Of a stretch of 64,000 nucleotides of DNA, positions 35,893 to 44,740 are shown piece by piece (within the stretch, counting starts at the first letter, position 1; each line of letters starts with the position of its first letter). The position numbers and the translations under genes were made by a program. This DNA is from Veillonellales bacterium (GTDB lineage Bacteria > Bacillota > Negativicutes > Veillonellales > Dialisteraceae). The notes under the pieces are model-generated. The model was not told the DNA's origin, searched no databases, and was given only the letters and a program-made list of their open reading frames with translations. The stretch is taken from NCBI GenBank assembly GCA_944390485.1, contig CALXPQ010000002.1:1-64000 (forward strand). The letters are read 5' to 3'.

Positions 35893-37035
35893 ATGAACTG
35901 GAAAAAAGCATGGAAAGTATTCGGCGCGGCGCTGCTCATGACCGCCGCCTGTGCAGGGTTTGCGGGCTGCGGCGGCGACAAAGGCGCCGCTCATGAGAAG
36001 ACGGTGAAGCTCGGCTTCATCAACGGCACCACCGGCGGGGTCGCCGCGTACGGCCTCGCGGAGAAGGAAGGCTTCGACATGGCCATCGAAGAGCTGAACG
36101 CGCAGGGCGACTACCATTTCGACGTGGAGATGGTGGACACGAAAGGCGTCGTGGCGCAGGCGGTGGCCGCGGCGCAGAAGATGGTGGCGGACAAGAAGCT
36201 CCTCGTGGTGGGGCCGCTCATCTCCGGCGAATACAAAGCGGTGGCGCCCATCTTCGAACAGGCGCACATCCCGCTCCTCGGCGCGGCCACCACGGCGGAA
36301 GGCCTCACGGACGGCGGGGAGTACCTCTTCCGCAACTGCGTGCCTGAATCGCAGAACATCCCCCAGACCGTAGAGAAGACGCACAAGCTCCTGGGCTACC
36401 GCACGGCGGCGCTGCTCTACTCGCACAACAATGAGCATCAGGTGTCCGCGTACAATATCTTCAAAAAATCTCTGACGGACGCGGGCGTGGAGATCGTCGC
36501 GGACGAGACCTTCGCCGACAAGGACAGCGACTTCTCCGCGCAGCTCACGAAGATCCAGCATGCGAATCCCGATGTGGTAGTCGTGGCCGGCTACTATCAG
36601 GAAGGGGCGCTCATCCTGAAGAAGATGCGCGAGATGGGCATGAACCAGCCCGTCCTCGGCGATAACGGCTTCGTCTCGCCGGAGCTGATCCGCGGCGCGG
36701 GCGCGGCGGCGGACAATGTGTACGTGTCCTGCATGTGGTCTGCGGACCGGGACAGCGCGCGCACGAAAGAATTTGTGAAGAAATTCACCGAGAAATACGG
36801 CCACGAACCGGACAACTTCGCAGCCTGCGCGTATGATTCCGCGTACCTCGCCGCGGCGGCGGTGAAGCAGGCCGGTACCACCACCGATACGAAGAAAGTG
36901 CGCGACGCCCTCGCGTCCATGAAAGACTTCGACGGCGTGTGTGGCAAGATGACCTTCACGAACAGCGGCGACCCGCAGGTCGATCTGGTGCTCCTGAAGA
37001 TCGAAAACGGACGGTACAACGCAGTCCAGATGTAA
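35893..37035 (+). CDS. Branched-chain amino-acid binding lipoprotein (LivJ type)
   Basis: This 380-residue family 1 periplasmic-type binding protein has a lipobox with Cys26 (FAGC). The ATG at 35893 follows AAAGGAGGAAATTCAT; the frame is open through the T-box leader, but that is RNA structure. Segments such as VKLGFINGTTGG, VVGPLISGE, PLLGAATTAEGL and YDSAYLAAAAVKQAG fit LivJ-like proteins. The isoleucine-type T-box supports isoleucine or branched-chain amino acids as ligand. No permease or ATPase genes follow, because a terminator comes next; its partner transporter must be elsewhere. Confidence 0.9.
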   Translation: MNWKKAWKVFGAALLMTAACAGFAGCGGDKGAAHEKTVKLGFINGTTGGVAAYGLAEKEGFDMAIEELNAQGDYHFDVEMVDTKGVVAQAVAAAQKMVADKKLLVVGPLISGEYKAVAPIFEQAHIPLLGAATTAEGLTDGGEYLFRNCVPESQNIPQTVEKTHKLLGYRTAALLYSHNNEHQVSAYNIFKKSLTDAGVEIVADETFADKDSDFSAQLTKIQHANPDVVVVAGYYQEGALILKKMREMGMNQPVLGDNGFVSPELIRGAGAAADNVYVSCMWSADRDSARTKEFVKKFTEKYGHEPDNFAACAYDSAYLAAAAVKQAGTTTDTKKVRDALASMKDFDGVCGKMTFTNSGDPQVDLVLLKIENGRYNAVQM

Positions 37036-37056
37036 AAGAGAATGCAAAACAGACAG

Positions 37057-37080
37057 TCCCCGCTCCGGCGGGGATTTTTC
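37057..37080 (+). terminator. Terminator of the LivJ-type gene
   Basis: TCCCCGC pairs with GCGGGGA around a four-base loop and is followed by TTTTTC. Confidence 0.85.
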
Positions 37081-37112
37081 TTTTCTGGCGGCAACTGTGC
37101 GGGGAAAGGTAT

Positions 37113-37137
37113 GAAAAAAGACCGCCCGGCGGCGGTC
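37113..37137 (-). terminator. Terminator of upp
   Basis: ACCGCC pairs with GGCGGT around a CGGC loop; on the minus strand it is followed by CTTTTTT. Confidence 0.75.
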
Positions 37138-37150
37138 TATGCAATCATTT

Positions 37151-37774
37151 TCATTTTGTCCCGAAGATGCGGTCTCCCGCGTCTCCGAGACCAGGGACGA
37201 TGTACCCGTGGCCGTTCAGATGGTCGTCGAGCGCGGCGGTGTAGATGTCCACGTCGGGGTGCTGCTCCTCCACGAGGCGGACGCCCTCCGGCGCGGCGAC
37301 GAGACAGAGAAGCCGGATGTGCCGCGCGCCGTGCTGCTTCAGGAGGGTGATGGCCGCGGCGGAGCTGCCGCCGGTGGCGAGCATCGGGTCCGTGATGAGG
37401 AAGAGCCGCCCTTCCACGGAGGGAAGCTTGCAGTAGTACTCCACCGGCCGGAGCGTCTGCGGGTCGCGGTAGAGGCCGATCACACCCACCCGCGCGGAGG
37501 GAAGGAGCTTCAGGAGCCCTTCTGTCATGCCGAGGCCGGCGCGGAGCACGGGCACGAGGCAGAGCTTCTTCCCGGCGATGCGCTGGCCCGCCGCGGGGCC
37601 CACAGGCGTCTCGACGGGGACTTCCTCCAGCGGCAGGTCCCGGGTGACTTCATAGCCCATGAGGAGCGTGATCTCCTCCAGCAGGCGGCGGAAATCGGCC
37701 GTGGGCGTCTCTTTCCTGCGCAGGAGCGTGAGCTTGTGGGCGATGAGCGGATGGGTGAGGATGTGGAGCGGCAT
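37151..37774 (-). CDS. upp: Uracil phosphoribosyltransferase
   Basis: This 207-residue pyrimidine-salvage enzyme makes UMP from uracil and PRPP. The PRPP-binding loop is [13 protein letters not shown], the uracil-binding C-terminus reads [16 protein letters not shown], and the N-terminal [20 protein letters not shown] is typical. Length is standard. It is monocistronic, divergent from the binding-protein gene at 37930, and preceded by AAAGGAGGTC. Confidence 0.96.
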   Translation of the reverse strand: MPLHILTHPLIAHKLTLLRRKETPTADFRRLLEEITLLMGYEVTRDLPLEEVPVETPVGPAAGQRIAGKKLCLVPVLRAGLGMTEGLLKLLPSARVGVIGLYRDPQTLRPVEYYCKLPSVEGRLFLITDPMLATGGSSAAAITLLKQHGARHIRLLCLVAAPEGVRLVEEQHPDVDIYTAALDDHLNGHGYIVPGLGDAGDRIFGTK

Positions 37775-37844
37775 GGGGAAGACCTCCTTTATTTATAAAT
37801 AAAATCTTTTCTTCCCTATCATAACACAGCGGACGCCGCGGCGG

Positions 37845-37873
37845 TTGACTTCTCCCGCGGGCCCGGCTATAGT
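37845..37873 (+). promoter_or_regulatory. Promoter of the orphan peptide-binding gene
   Basis: TTGACT at 37845 and TATAGT at 37868 with 17 bases between; transcription would start about 50 bases before the ATG. Confidence 0.75.
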
Positions 37874-37929
37874 GAAGGCAAATCGGCGCGGGGACCGCGC
37901 CTGGAAAAGAATATAAGGAGGGCACTCTC

Positions 37930-39498
37930 ATGAATCAGAAATGGAAAGCCGCTGCGGCGGCGTGTGTGCTGGCGTTCGCGCTGGCGGGCTGCGGAGGCGG
38001 CGGGGACTCGTCCCAGTCCCGTATCCCGAAAGATACGCTCGTCGTGGGCATCGCGACGGACGTGGCGAGCATCGACCCGGCGGTGGCGATGGAAAACTGG
38101 CAGGTGCCGTACTACTGCTACGAGCGGCTCGTACAGTACAAGACCGTGGATGGGAAGCCGAGCACGGAGGTGGAAGGATCGCTGGCGAAGTCCTGGACCG
38201 TCTCCGACGACGGCCTCGTGTGGACCTTCAAGCTCGCGCCGGGCCATAAATTCTCCGACGGCACCGATGTGGACGCCGCGGCGGTGAAATTCTCCTTCGA
38301 CCGCGTGAAGGCCGTGAAGAAAGGTCCGTCCGACTATTTCAAACTGGTGGAGTCGGTGGAAGCGCCCGACGCGGAGAACGTGGTCATCCGCCTCTCCCGG
38401 CCGTTCGCACCGTTCCTCCAGACGCTCGCCGTGGACAGCGGCAACATCGTGAACCCGAAAGTCATGGAGCATGAAAAAGACGGGGACTACGCGTCCGGCT
38501 GGCTCGCGAGCCACTCCGCCGGCTCCGGCCCCTTCCAGATCGCGGAATTCAATCAGGGCCAGAGCATCAAGCTCACCCAGAACGAGCACTACAGCGGCAA
38601 GAAGCCCGCACTGAAGACCGTCACCTTCCAGATCATCAAGGACCCCTCCGCCCAGCGGCTCCAGCTGGAGAAAGGGGACCTGGACATCGCGGCGGGCATT
38701 CCCATGAACCAGCTGGAAGAGCTGAAAAACAATAAGGACATCGTCATCCACGAAGCGCCGGGCATGCTGTGCAGCGTGATCTACCTGAATAATCAGAAAG
38801 CGCCGCTGGACAATGTGAAATTCCGCCAGGCCCTCTCCTACGCGGTGGACTATCAGGGCATCATCGAAGGCGCCGTGAAAGGCCACGGCGAGCAGCTCAC
38901 CACGCCGGTGCCGAAAGGCATGTGGGGCCGCGACGACAACGCGGCAGGCTACACCTACGACGTGAACAAGGCGAAAGAGCTCCTCTCGCAGGCGGGCGTG
39001 CCCGAAGGGACGCAGCTCACGCTCCTCTACTCAGACAATCAGGCCTTCAACGAGACCCAGGCGCTCCTCCTCCAGAACAATTTCAAGTCCATCGGCATCG
39101 ACCTCAAGCTGGAGAAGACCGCGTGGCCCACCTTCCGCGAACGGGTGGACAAGGGCGACTTCGAGCTCGGCATGGGCACGTGGAGCCCGGACTACGCCGA
39201 CCCGCAGAACTACATGAGCTATTGGTTCGACTCGGGCTACTTCGGCCTCGCGGGCAACCGCTCCTTCTATAAAAATGACAAAGTGGACGCGCTCCTCCGG
39301 GAGGCGGAATCCTCGAGCGACCATCAGCGCCGCATCGAGCTCTATCAGGAAGCGCAGCGCCTCGTCCTCGCCGACGCGCCGTACCTCTTCCTCTTCCAGA
39401 CGAACGCCATGATCCCCACCCGGGCGAACGTCCAGGGCTTCGTCTACAATCCCATGCTGGACAATATGTACAACTTCCCCGACATCAGCAAGAGCTGA
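37930..39498 (+). CDS. Peptide/nickel-type ABC substrate-binding lipoprotein, orphan
   Basis: This 522-residue family 5 binding protein has a lipobox with Cys21 (LAGC) and starts behind AAGGAGGGCACTCTC. It shows DPAVAMENWQVPYYCYERLVQY, AKSWTVSDDGLVWTFKL, GSGPFQIAEF and the segments it shares with the truncated protein at the left window edge, its closest relative here. It has its own promoter and terminator and no permease genes, so it is a stand-alone binding protein. The obvious candidate partner is the dppBCDF set at 1046-4782, which would widen that importer's ligand range. Confidence 0.92.
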   Translation: MNQKWKAAAAACVLAFALAGCGGGGDSSQSRIPKDTLVVGIATDVASIDPAVAMENWQVPYYCYERLVQYKTVDGKPSTEVEGSLAKSWTVSDDGLVWTFKLAPGHKFSDGTDVDAAAVKFSFDRVKAVKKGPSDYFKLVESVEAPDAENVVIRLSRPFAPFLQTLAVDSGNIVNPKVMEHEKDGDYASGWLASHSAGSGPFQIAEFNQGQSIKLTQNEHYSGKKPALKTVTFQIIKDPSAQRLQLEKGDLDIAAGIPMNQLEELKNNKDIVIHEAPGMLCSVIYLNNQKAPLDNVKFRQALSYAVDYQGIIEGAVKGHGEQLTTPVPKGMWGRDDNAAGYTYDVNKAKELLSQAGVPEGTQLTLLYSDNQAFNETQALLLQNNFKSIGIDLKLEKTAWPTFRERVDKGDFELGMGTWSPDYADPQNYMSYWFDSGYFGLAGNRSFYKNDKVDALLREAESSSDHQRRIELYQEAQRLVLADAPYLFLFQTNAMIPTRANVQGFVYNPMLDNMYNFPDISKS

Positions 39499-39513
39499 GA
39501 CCGGGACAGGCAG

Positions 39514-39541
39514 GGCCGCTTCTCCGGAGGCGGCCTTTTCC
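39514..39541 (+). terminator. Terminator of the orphan binding-protein gene
   Basis: GGCCGC pairs with GCGGCC around a ten-base loop and is followed by TTTTCCTCT. Confidence 0.7.
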
Positions 39542-39625
39542 TCTGGCCGGTTTCGGCGGGGCTTGTCACTGGATTTCGGAGTTTAGAAATCAGTAAGATT
39601 TCCGTGTCTTGCCGGCAGGCTGGCT

Positions 39626-39635
39626 ATGCTATAAT
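39626..39635 (+). promoter_or_regulatory. Extended -10 promoter of the AGCS gene
   Basis: ATGCTATAAT ends at 39635: an extended -10 box (TGC before TATAAT) without a good -35 element. It lies about 60 bases before the ATG. Confidence 0.5.
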
Positions 39636-39693
39636 ATGGATGGTTTTTACACGGCTTTTACAGGCCTTTTGACGGCGAAGGGGGGAACTGATT

Positions 39694-41112
39694 ATGGACG
39701 CCATCATGCCTGTACTGCTCTGGCTGGACGATGTGATGTACTACCCGATCCTCGTGGTGGTGCTCGTCGCGGCGGGGCTGTATTTCACGGTGCGCACGGG
39801 GCTGATGCAGCTCCGGCTTTTCCCGGAGTGCTTCCGGGTGGTATTGGAGAAGCCCGCGGAGGGCGGCGAGGTCTCGTCTTTCCAGGCGCTGATGGTCTCT
39901 ACGGCGTCCCGCGTGGGCACGGGGAACATCATCGGGATCTCCACGGCGATCTGCCTCGGCGGGCCGGGGGCGGTCTTCTGGATGTGGGCCATCGCGCTCA
40001 TCGGCGGGTCTACGGCGTTCATCGAGTCGACGCTGGCGCAGATCTTCAAGCGGCGCTCCAGCCTCGGCCTGTCCTACGGCGGCCCGGCGTACTATATCGA
40101 GAGCGCGCTCCACAACCGCTTCCTGGCGAGCGCCTTCGCCATTTTCCTTATCCTCACCTATGCGGGCGGCTTCAATATGCTCTGCTCGTACAATCTCCAG
40201 TCCACCTTCGCGGCGTACAGCTTCTACGATGCGCAGGTGATCCCGTGGGTCATCGGGGGCATCCAGGCGCTCCTCGTGGCGTACTGCGTGCTCGGCGGCG
40301 GCCGGCGCATCATCAAGGTGACCTCCGTCATGGTGCCGGTGATGGGCGTTATCTACATCCTCGCGGCGGTGGCGACCATCCTGATGAACCTGTCCTACCT
40401 GCCTCACGTGCTGGGCCTGATCTTCGCCGACGCCTTCGATTTCGAAGCCATCCTAGGCGGCGTGGGCGGCTCGTGCCTCATGTACGGCGTGAAGCGCGGA
40501 CTCTTCTCGAACGAGGCGGGCATCGGCTCCGCGCCGAACGCGGCGGCCTCCGCGGATGTATCCCACCCGGTGAAGCAGGGGCTCGTGCAGATGTTCTCTG
40601 TCTTCCTGGACACCTTCCTCGTGTGCTCCGCCACGGCCTTCATGTGCCTCATGTCCGGCGTGCCCATCACGAAGGAAGGAGCGGGCGCGCCCTACGTGCA
40701 GAGCGCCGTCACCACGATCTTCGGCGAGTTCGGTCCGATGCTCATCACGGTCTCCATGGTGCTCTTCGCCTTCACGACGCTCATCGGCAATCTGTACTAT
40801 GTGGACAATAACCTGTCCTTCCTCCACCGCGGCGAGCCGGGCAAATCCTTCATGACGGTGTTCCGCCTCTTCTGTGCGGTCCTCGTCTTCATCGGCGCGG
40901 TGCTCAGCATGGATGCAGCGTGGGCCATCGCGGACATCCTCATGGCGTGCATGGCGCTCATCAATATCCCGTCCATCCTCGTCCTCGGCGGCATTGCCAT
41001 CGCGGCGATGAAGGACTACGAAGCGCAGCGGAAGGCAGGGAAGAATCCGGTCTTCCTCGCGAAGAACATCCCCGGCCTCGACGTTTCGAAGCTCGACTTC
41101 TGGAAAGAATAA
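39694..41112 (+). CDS. Sodium:alanine (AGCS family) symporter
   Basis: This 472-residue inner-membrane protein has about 11 helices and the AGCS (AlsT/DagA) signatures: TGLMQLRLFPECFRVV near residue 35, the GTGNIIGISTAI segment, GGPAYYIESAL and GLFSNEAGIGSAPNAAAS. It imports alanine, glycine or related amino acids with sodium ions. It is monocistronic, starts behind AAGGGGGGAACTGATT, and ends at a strong terminator shared with the convergent hydrolase gene. Confidence 0.93.
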   Translation: MDAIMPVLLWLDDVMYYPILVVVLVAAGLYFTVRTGLMQLRLFPECFRVVLEKPAEGGEVSSFQALMVSTASRVGTGNIIGISTAICLGGPGAVFWMWAIALIGGSTAFIESTLAQIFKRRSSLGLSYGGPAYYIESALHNRFLASAFAIFLILTYAGGFNMLCSYNLQSTFAAYSFYDAQVIPWVIGGIQALLVAYCVLGGGRRIIKVTSVMVPVMGVIYILAAVATILMNLSYLPHVLGLIFADAFDFEAILGGVGGSCLMYGVKRGLFSNEAGIGSAPNAAASADVSHPVKQGLVQMFSVFLDTFLVCSATAFMCLMSGVPITKEGAGAPYVQSAVTTIFGEFGPMLITVSMVLFAFTTLIGNLYYVDNNLSFLHRGEPGKSFMTVFRLFCAVLVFIGAVLSMDAAWAIADILMACMALINIPSILVLGGIAIAAMKDYEAQRKAGKNPVFLAKNIPGLDVSKLDFWKE

Positions 41113-41120
41113 GACAATCA

Positions 41121-41155
41121 AAAAAGGCTCTGCCTCATGGGCAGGGCCTTTTCGT
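41121..41155. terminator. Bidirectional terminator
   Basis: AAGGCTCTGCC pairs with GGGCAGGGCCTT (11 pairs) around TCAT, with A-rich and T-rich flanks. It lies between convergent genes. Confidence 0.85.
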
Positions 41156-41159
41156 TTGT

Positions 41160-42041
41160 TCACAGCCGGAGGAAATCGGAGACGAGCGCGTTCACTTCCT
41201 CCGCGGCGATGACCGGGAGGTCGTGTCCCGCACCGGCGATGACGCGGGCCTCTCCCTGCGGGGCGGCACGGCGGAGGCGGCGGACCGCGGCGCGGGCATC
41301 GTAGAGCCGGTCGTCTTCGCCCATGAGGAAGAGGAAGCGCGGCAGGCGGGCGAGCTCGGCCTCCGGGAAGACGCGGGGCAGCGCGGGAATGCGCAGGCGG
41401 AACGACGAGAGGCGGAGCCGGGCGGCGGCCTGGAATTCCGGGAGCGTCACCGCGCCGGGATGCTCCGCCGAGCGGGCGAACATCCACCGGAAGTACCGGT
41501 CCGCGCAGAGCCGCGGGAAGAAGAGGCACGCCGCCGTGGCGGCGAGGAAGTGCTTCCGCAGCGGCAGGACCGTCGCCGCCGGCGCGAGCAGCACGAGCCG
41601 GGAGACCGCCTCCGGCCGGGCGAGGGCGTACTCCGCGGCGAGCCAGCCGCCGTAGGACATGCCGGCGAGCGCGAAGGGCTCGGGGATATGCGCCGCGCGG
41701 AACAGATGCCCGAGCCACGAGAGAAGCGTCCGTTTCCGCCAGACCGGCACGGCGTTCCGGCTGAGACCCGCGTCGTAGATCATATCCGGCGCGTATACGT
41801 GGTGCGTGCGCGCCCAGTCCGCCGCGTTTACCGCCCACGTGAGCGACGGCGTGGTGAGCCCCGGCAGCAGCACGAGAGGCGGCGCGCCTTCCGGGCCGGA
41901 CACGCGGAGATAGGTCCGCCCTTCCGGCGTGTCGAGGCAGCGGCTCTCATACGGCACAGGCCAGCGCGCTTCCTCCTCCCGGTACCGGCGCACATAGCGG
42001 CGCTCCGCCTCGGCGGAGACAAACGGATGATGCGGCTTCAT
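41160..42041 (-). CDS. Alpha/beta hydrolase
   Basis: This 293-residue protein has the alpha/beta-hydrolase fold: the early LVLLPGLTTPS (oxyanion region), the nucleophile elbow G-M-S-Y-G-G, an acid in GEDDRLYDAR and the catalytic His in GAGHDLP near the C-terminus. No signal peptide is seen, so it acts in the cytoplasm. The ATG at 42041 (MKPHHPF) follows GGAAAGGAGGCGCC; an upstream in-frame ATG 23 codons earlier lacks a ribosome site. The substrate cannot be told. Confidence 0.85.
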   Translation of the reverse strand: MKPHHPFVSAEAERRYVRRYREEEARWPVPYESRCLDTPEGRTYLRVSGPEGAPPLVLLPGLTTPSLTWAVNAADWARTHHVYAPDMIYDAGLSRNAVPVWRKRTLLSWLGHLFRAAHIPEPFALAGMSYGGWLAAEYALARPEAVSRLVLLAPAATVLPLRKHFLAATAACLFFPRLCADRYFRWMFARSAEHPGAVTLPEFQAAARLRLSSFRLRIPALPRVFPEAELARLPRFLFLMGEDDRLYDARAAVRRLRRAAPQGEARVIAGAGHDLPVIAAEEVNALVSDFLRL

Positions 42042-42111
42042 GGGGCGCCTCCTTTCCTGTTTCCTGTCTGTATTATAAAGGAAAAGGCAGAGGTCCTGCC
42101 TGATTTCCATG

Positions 42112-42230
42112 GCAGTTATTAAAGAGAAACCAATAAATGTCGAATTATGAAACGATGGATTTAATATATATGAACCTATATATTATTACATGTATATAAA
42201 ATAAACGATACAATAAAAGATATATTTTTA
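42112..42230. other. AT-rich spacer before the CoA-transferase gene
   Basis: About 120 bases of strongly AT-rich DNA with several TATAT runs. No gene is visible. It lies immediately upstream of a good promoter and may raise promoter activity. Confidence 0.4.
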
Positions 42231-42258
42231 TTGAAAAACTAAAACGCAGTGCTATAAT
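42231..42258 (+). promoter_or_regulatory. Promoter of the CoA-transferase gene
   Basis: TTGAAA at 42231 and an extended TGCTATAAT ending at 42258, spacer 16 bases. Confidence 0.75.
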
Positions 42259-42343
42259 AATCTCGGAAGCCGATGCAGAGCCAAACTGCACGGCAGAACA
42301 ATGCAATGTCGTCATTTGCAGAAGTTTTAAGGAGGTTATTCTT

Positions 42344-43531
42344 ATGGCAAAACCGTTGGAAGGTGTCGTAGTTCTGGACCTGTCCAGAGTCCTCGCTGCT
42401 CCGTATACCGGCATGATCCTCGCCGATATGGGTGCAGATGTCATCAAAATCGAAAGACCCGGCAAGGGCGATGATTCCCGTGCGTATGGCCCGTTCAAAA
42501 ACGGCGAAAGCGTGTATTACATGAGCCTGAACCGCGGCAAGCGCTCCATGACTCTCAACATGAAGTCTGAAGAAGGCAAGCAGATCCTGAAAGACCTCGT
42601 AAAGCAGGCGGACGTTCTCGTAGAAAACTTCCGCGGCGGCACGATGGACAAACTCGGCCTCGGCTACGATGTGCTGAAAGAAATCAACCCGCGCCTGATC
42701 TACTCCGCATGCACCGGCTTCGGCATGACCGGCCCGTACAAACATGAACCGGCTTACGACGTCATCGTCCAGGGCATGGGCGGCATCATGTCCATCACCG
42801 GTATGCCTGGCGGCGAACCGACCAAAGTCGGCGCTTCCATCGGCGACATCACCGCAGGCATCTTCTCCGCAGTGGGCATCATGATGGCTCTCTACAATCG
42901 TGAGAAGACCGGCAAAGGCCAGCTCGTGGACGTATCCATGCTCGACTGCCAGGTCGCTATCCTCGAAAACGCGATCGCCCGCTACCTCGACAGCGGCGTA
43001 TCCCCGAAGCCGCTGGGCAACCGCCATGCATCCATCACTCCCTTCCAGTCCCTCAAGACGAAAGACGGCTATGTCATCATCGCTGTCGGCAACGATACCC
43101 TCTGGCAGAAATTCTGCGGCCTCATCGAACGTCCGGACCTCGCTGCGGATGAACGCTTCACCACGAACCCGCTCCGTACGGAAAATGTCGATGCACTGAC
43201 CGAAGAACTGACCAAGACCTTCACCCAGAAGACCATGGACGAATGGCTGAAGATCCTTCACGACGGCGGCATCCCGGTCGGCCCGATCAACGATGTGGAA
43301 CGTGTCGTAAAGGATCCCGGCGTCATCGCCCGCAACATGATCGTCACCACCCATCACCCGGTCGCAGGCGACGTCATGATGGCCGGCGTGCCAATCAAAC
43401 TGTCCGAGACCCCCGGCTCTGTCGACGCTCCGGCTCCGACCCTCGGCCAGCACACCAGAGAGATCCTCAAAGAAAAACTCAACATGGATGACGCTCTCAT
43501 CGACCAGCTGTACGCAGACAAGACCCTGTGA
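42344..43531 (+). CDS. CaiB/BaiF-family (type III) CoA-transferase
   Basis: This 395-residue enzyme moves CoA between carboxylic acids. The catalytic aspartate is D168 in KVGASIGDITAG, matching Asp169 of formyl-CoA transferase; the N-terminus DLSRVLAAPYTGMILADMGADVIKIERP and NFRGGTMDKLGLGYDVL are family hallmarks. The gene has its own strong promoter and terminator, an excellent ribosome site (AAGGAGGTTATTCTT), and codon use less GC-biased than its neighbours, which looks like a highly expressed gene. Substrates could be formyl/oxalyl, succinyl or 2-hydroxyacyl CoA; fermentation is the likely setting. Confidence 0.9.
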   Translation: MAKPLEGVVVLDLSRVLAAPYTGMILADMGADVIKIERPGKGDDSRAYGPFKNGESVYYMSLNRGKRSMTLNMKSEEGKQILKDLVKQADVLVENFRGGTMDKLGLGYDVLKEINPRLIYSACTGFGMTGPYKHEPAYDVIVQGMGGIMSITGMPGGEPTKVGASIGDITAGIFSAVGIMMALYNREKTGKGQLVDVSMLDCQVAILENAIARYLDSGVSPKPLGNRHASITPFQSLKTKDGYVIIAVGNDTLWQKFCGLIERPDLAADERFTTNPLRTENVDALTEELTKTFTQKTMDEWLKILHDGGIPVGPINDVERVVKDPGVIARNMIVTTHHPVAGDVMMAGVPIKLSETPGSVDAPAPTLGQHTREILKEKLNMDDALIDQLYADKTL

Positions 43532-43564
43532 TTTTGATTCATTTGCCACAGAGTTCAGTCGCAT

Positions 43565-43605
43565 AAAAAAATACACCGTTCCCGCGCGGAGCGGTGTATT
43601 TTTTT
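43565..43605 (+). terminator. Terminator of the CoA-transferase gene
   Basis: AAAATACACCG pairs with CGGTGTATTTT around a GC-rich loop, followed by a run of seven T. Confidence 0.85.
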
Positions 43606-43659
43606 GCGCGCATTCTGCCGTCAGGCCTGCGCGGGAGTTTGGATGGGCAGACCGGCGGC

Positions 43660-44290
43660 AGCCCCGTGCGAGCCCACTCCTGCATGAGAGGGGACGCCGC
43701 CGGGGAGCAGGCCTGTATGCGGCGGCGCATTTTCGATGCCGTACGGGTCCGTTCATTTACGAATCGTTCCGTTTTTGGAATGCGATTCCATGGTCCCTTC
43801 ATTTTCTTTCCGTGCCTGACGGAAAGAAAACGAAGCAAAAGAAAGGGCAGCCGCCCCGTCACTCCGGCCTGAAAATTTCGCCGGTCACTACCCTCCGCGC
43901 AACTCGCTCCCTGCGGTCGCTCAGACAAGCGCTGCGGCTGACGCCACCGGCGAAATTTTCTCCCTTCGGGCACCGGCCTCCGTTCAAAGGGGCGGGGAGC
44001 TGCACCAGTACTGTCCCTGTGATAAACATGGACACCCATCTTCATTGTCTTTGCCGCCGTATTTTTTGTGAAGATGTGATGCCTTTGCATCAGAAATTTT
44101 TTCTCGGTAGTACAGGCACGGGGTGAGAACTGCCTGCAGAGGCGGGAAGCGGGCGGCGGGAAAGAATGTCGGGGACTACGGAATCTTATTCTTAGAATGG
44201 AATCATTCGCACATGAGAGATACGTACGGCCTCTTCATGTGGGGCCGCATCCGTGTGCGAGAAACGCTTGCGTCGGACATGGACTTCCCC
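43660..44290. repeat. Mosaic intergenic repeat block 5 (inverted B with C', then a direct C)
   Basis: Here the order is C' (about 43690-43790) followed by module B in reverse orientation (about 43790-44012), so the pair is an inverted copy of the B-C end of block 1, with its hairpin CTTCATTTTCTTTCCGT versus ACGGAAAGAAAACGAAG near 43798-43837. A short unrelated stretch follows. A direct C module (about 44145-44285) is preceded only by the right half of a hairpin (GGGAAAGAATGTCGG), so that copy is broken. Confidence 0.75.
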
Positions 44291-44350
44291 GGAGGCGCGC
44301 CCATTGCCGGCCATGCCCCGGCCCCGCAGGGGGCCTCCGGAAAATTTCCC

Positions 44351-44379
44351 TTGACAGCGTCCGGGAATTTTGTTATATT
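44351..44379 (+). promoter_or_regulatory. Promoter of the second T-box transcript
   Basis: Perfect TTGACA at 44351 and TATATT at 44374 with a 17-base spacer. Confidence 0.8.
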
Positions 44380-44385
44380 TGCAAT

Positions 44386-44715
44386 ATCAAATTGCAAAAA
44401 GTCATGACGGAAAAAAGTACGCATGTCTGCGCCGCGCAGAGAGCCGGTGTGTGGTGAAAACCGGAGGGCAGGAGATGCGGAAGTTCTTTCCCGAGCTGCT
44501 TCGCTGAAATAACAGTAGGCGAGGACGGAGTGATCCGCGTTACAGGATCGAGAGTTGATTTGAAGACAGTCAAAGCAGGGTGGTACCACGGAACACTTCG
44601 TCCCTCACGGTACTGCTTTTTTTATTGCTTCAGGTAACTTGGGTGGTACCGCGATGAGTTCCCCGTCGTCCCTTGTCAAAGGCGTGCAGCGCATGCCGGG
44701 CAGGGGACGTTTTTA
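44386..44715 (+). promoter_or_regulatory. T-box riboswitch, probably phenylalanine, doubled antiterminator
   Basis: Stem I shows CGCAT/ATGCG, CTGC/GCAG and the distal element AGAGAGCCGG...GGTGAAAACCGG (44438-44465). The 3' side of the specifier loop reads GAAGTTC before the base stem (TTTCC, pairing with GGAAA at 44409). The best triplet is TTC (44484-44486, Phe); GTT (Val), one base earlier, cannot be excluded. A first T-box sequence, GCAGGGTGGTACCACGG (44575-44591), is followed by a terminator (AAAGCAG/CTGCTTT plus T run). A second, TTGGGTGGTACCGCG (ending near 44653), is followed by a CGTCCC/GGGACG terminator ending in TTTTT at 44714. The downstream aromatic-amino-acid genes favour Phe. 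Confidence 0.8.
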
Positions 44716-44740
44716 TTTACCACACAGGGAGATGGACAGC

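Noticed and set aside
44386..44715. Reading the second T-box as tryptophan-specific because of the TrpX-like genes
   Set aside because: No TGG triplet lies in the specifier loop; TTC fits best.
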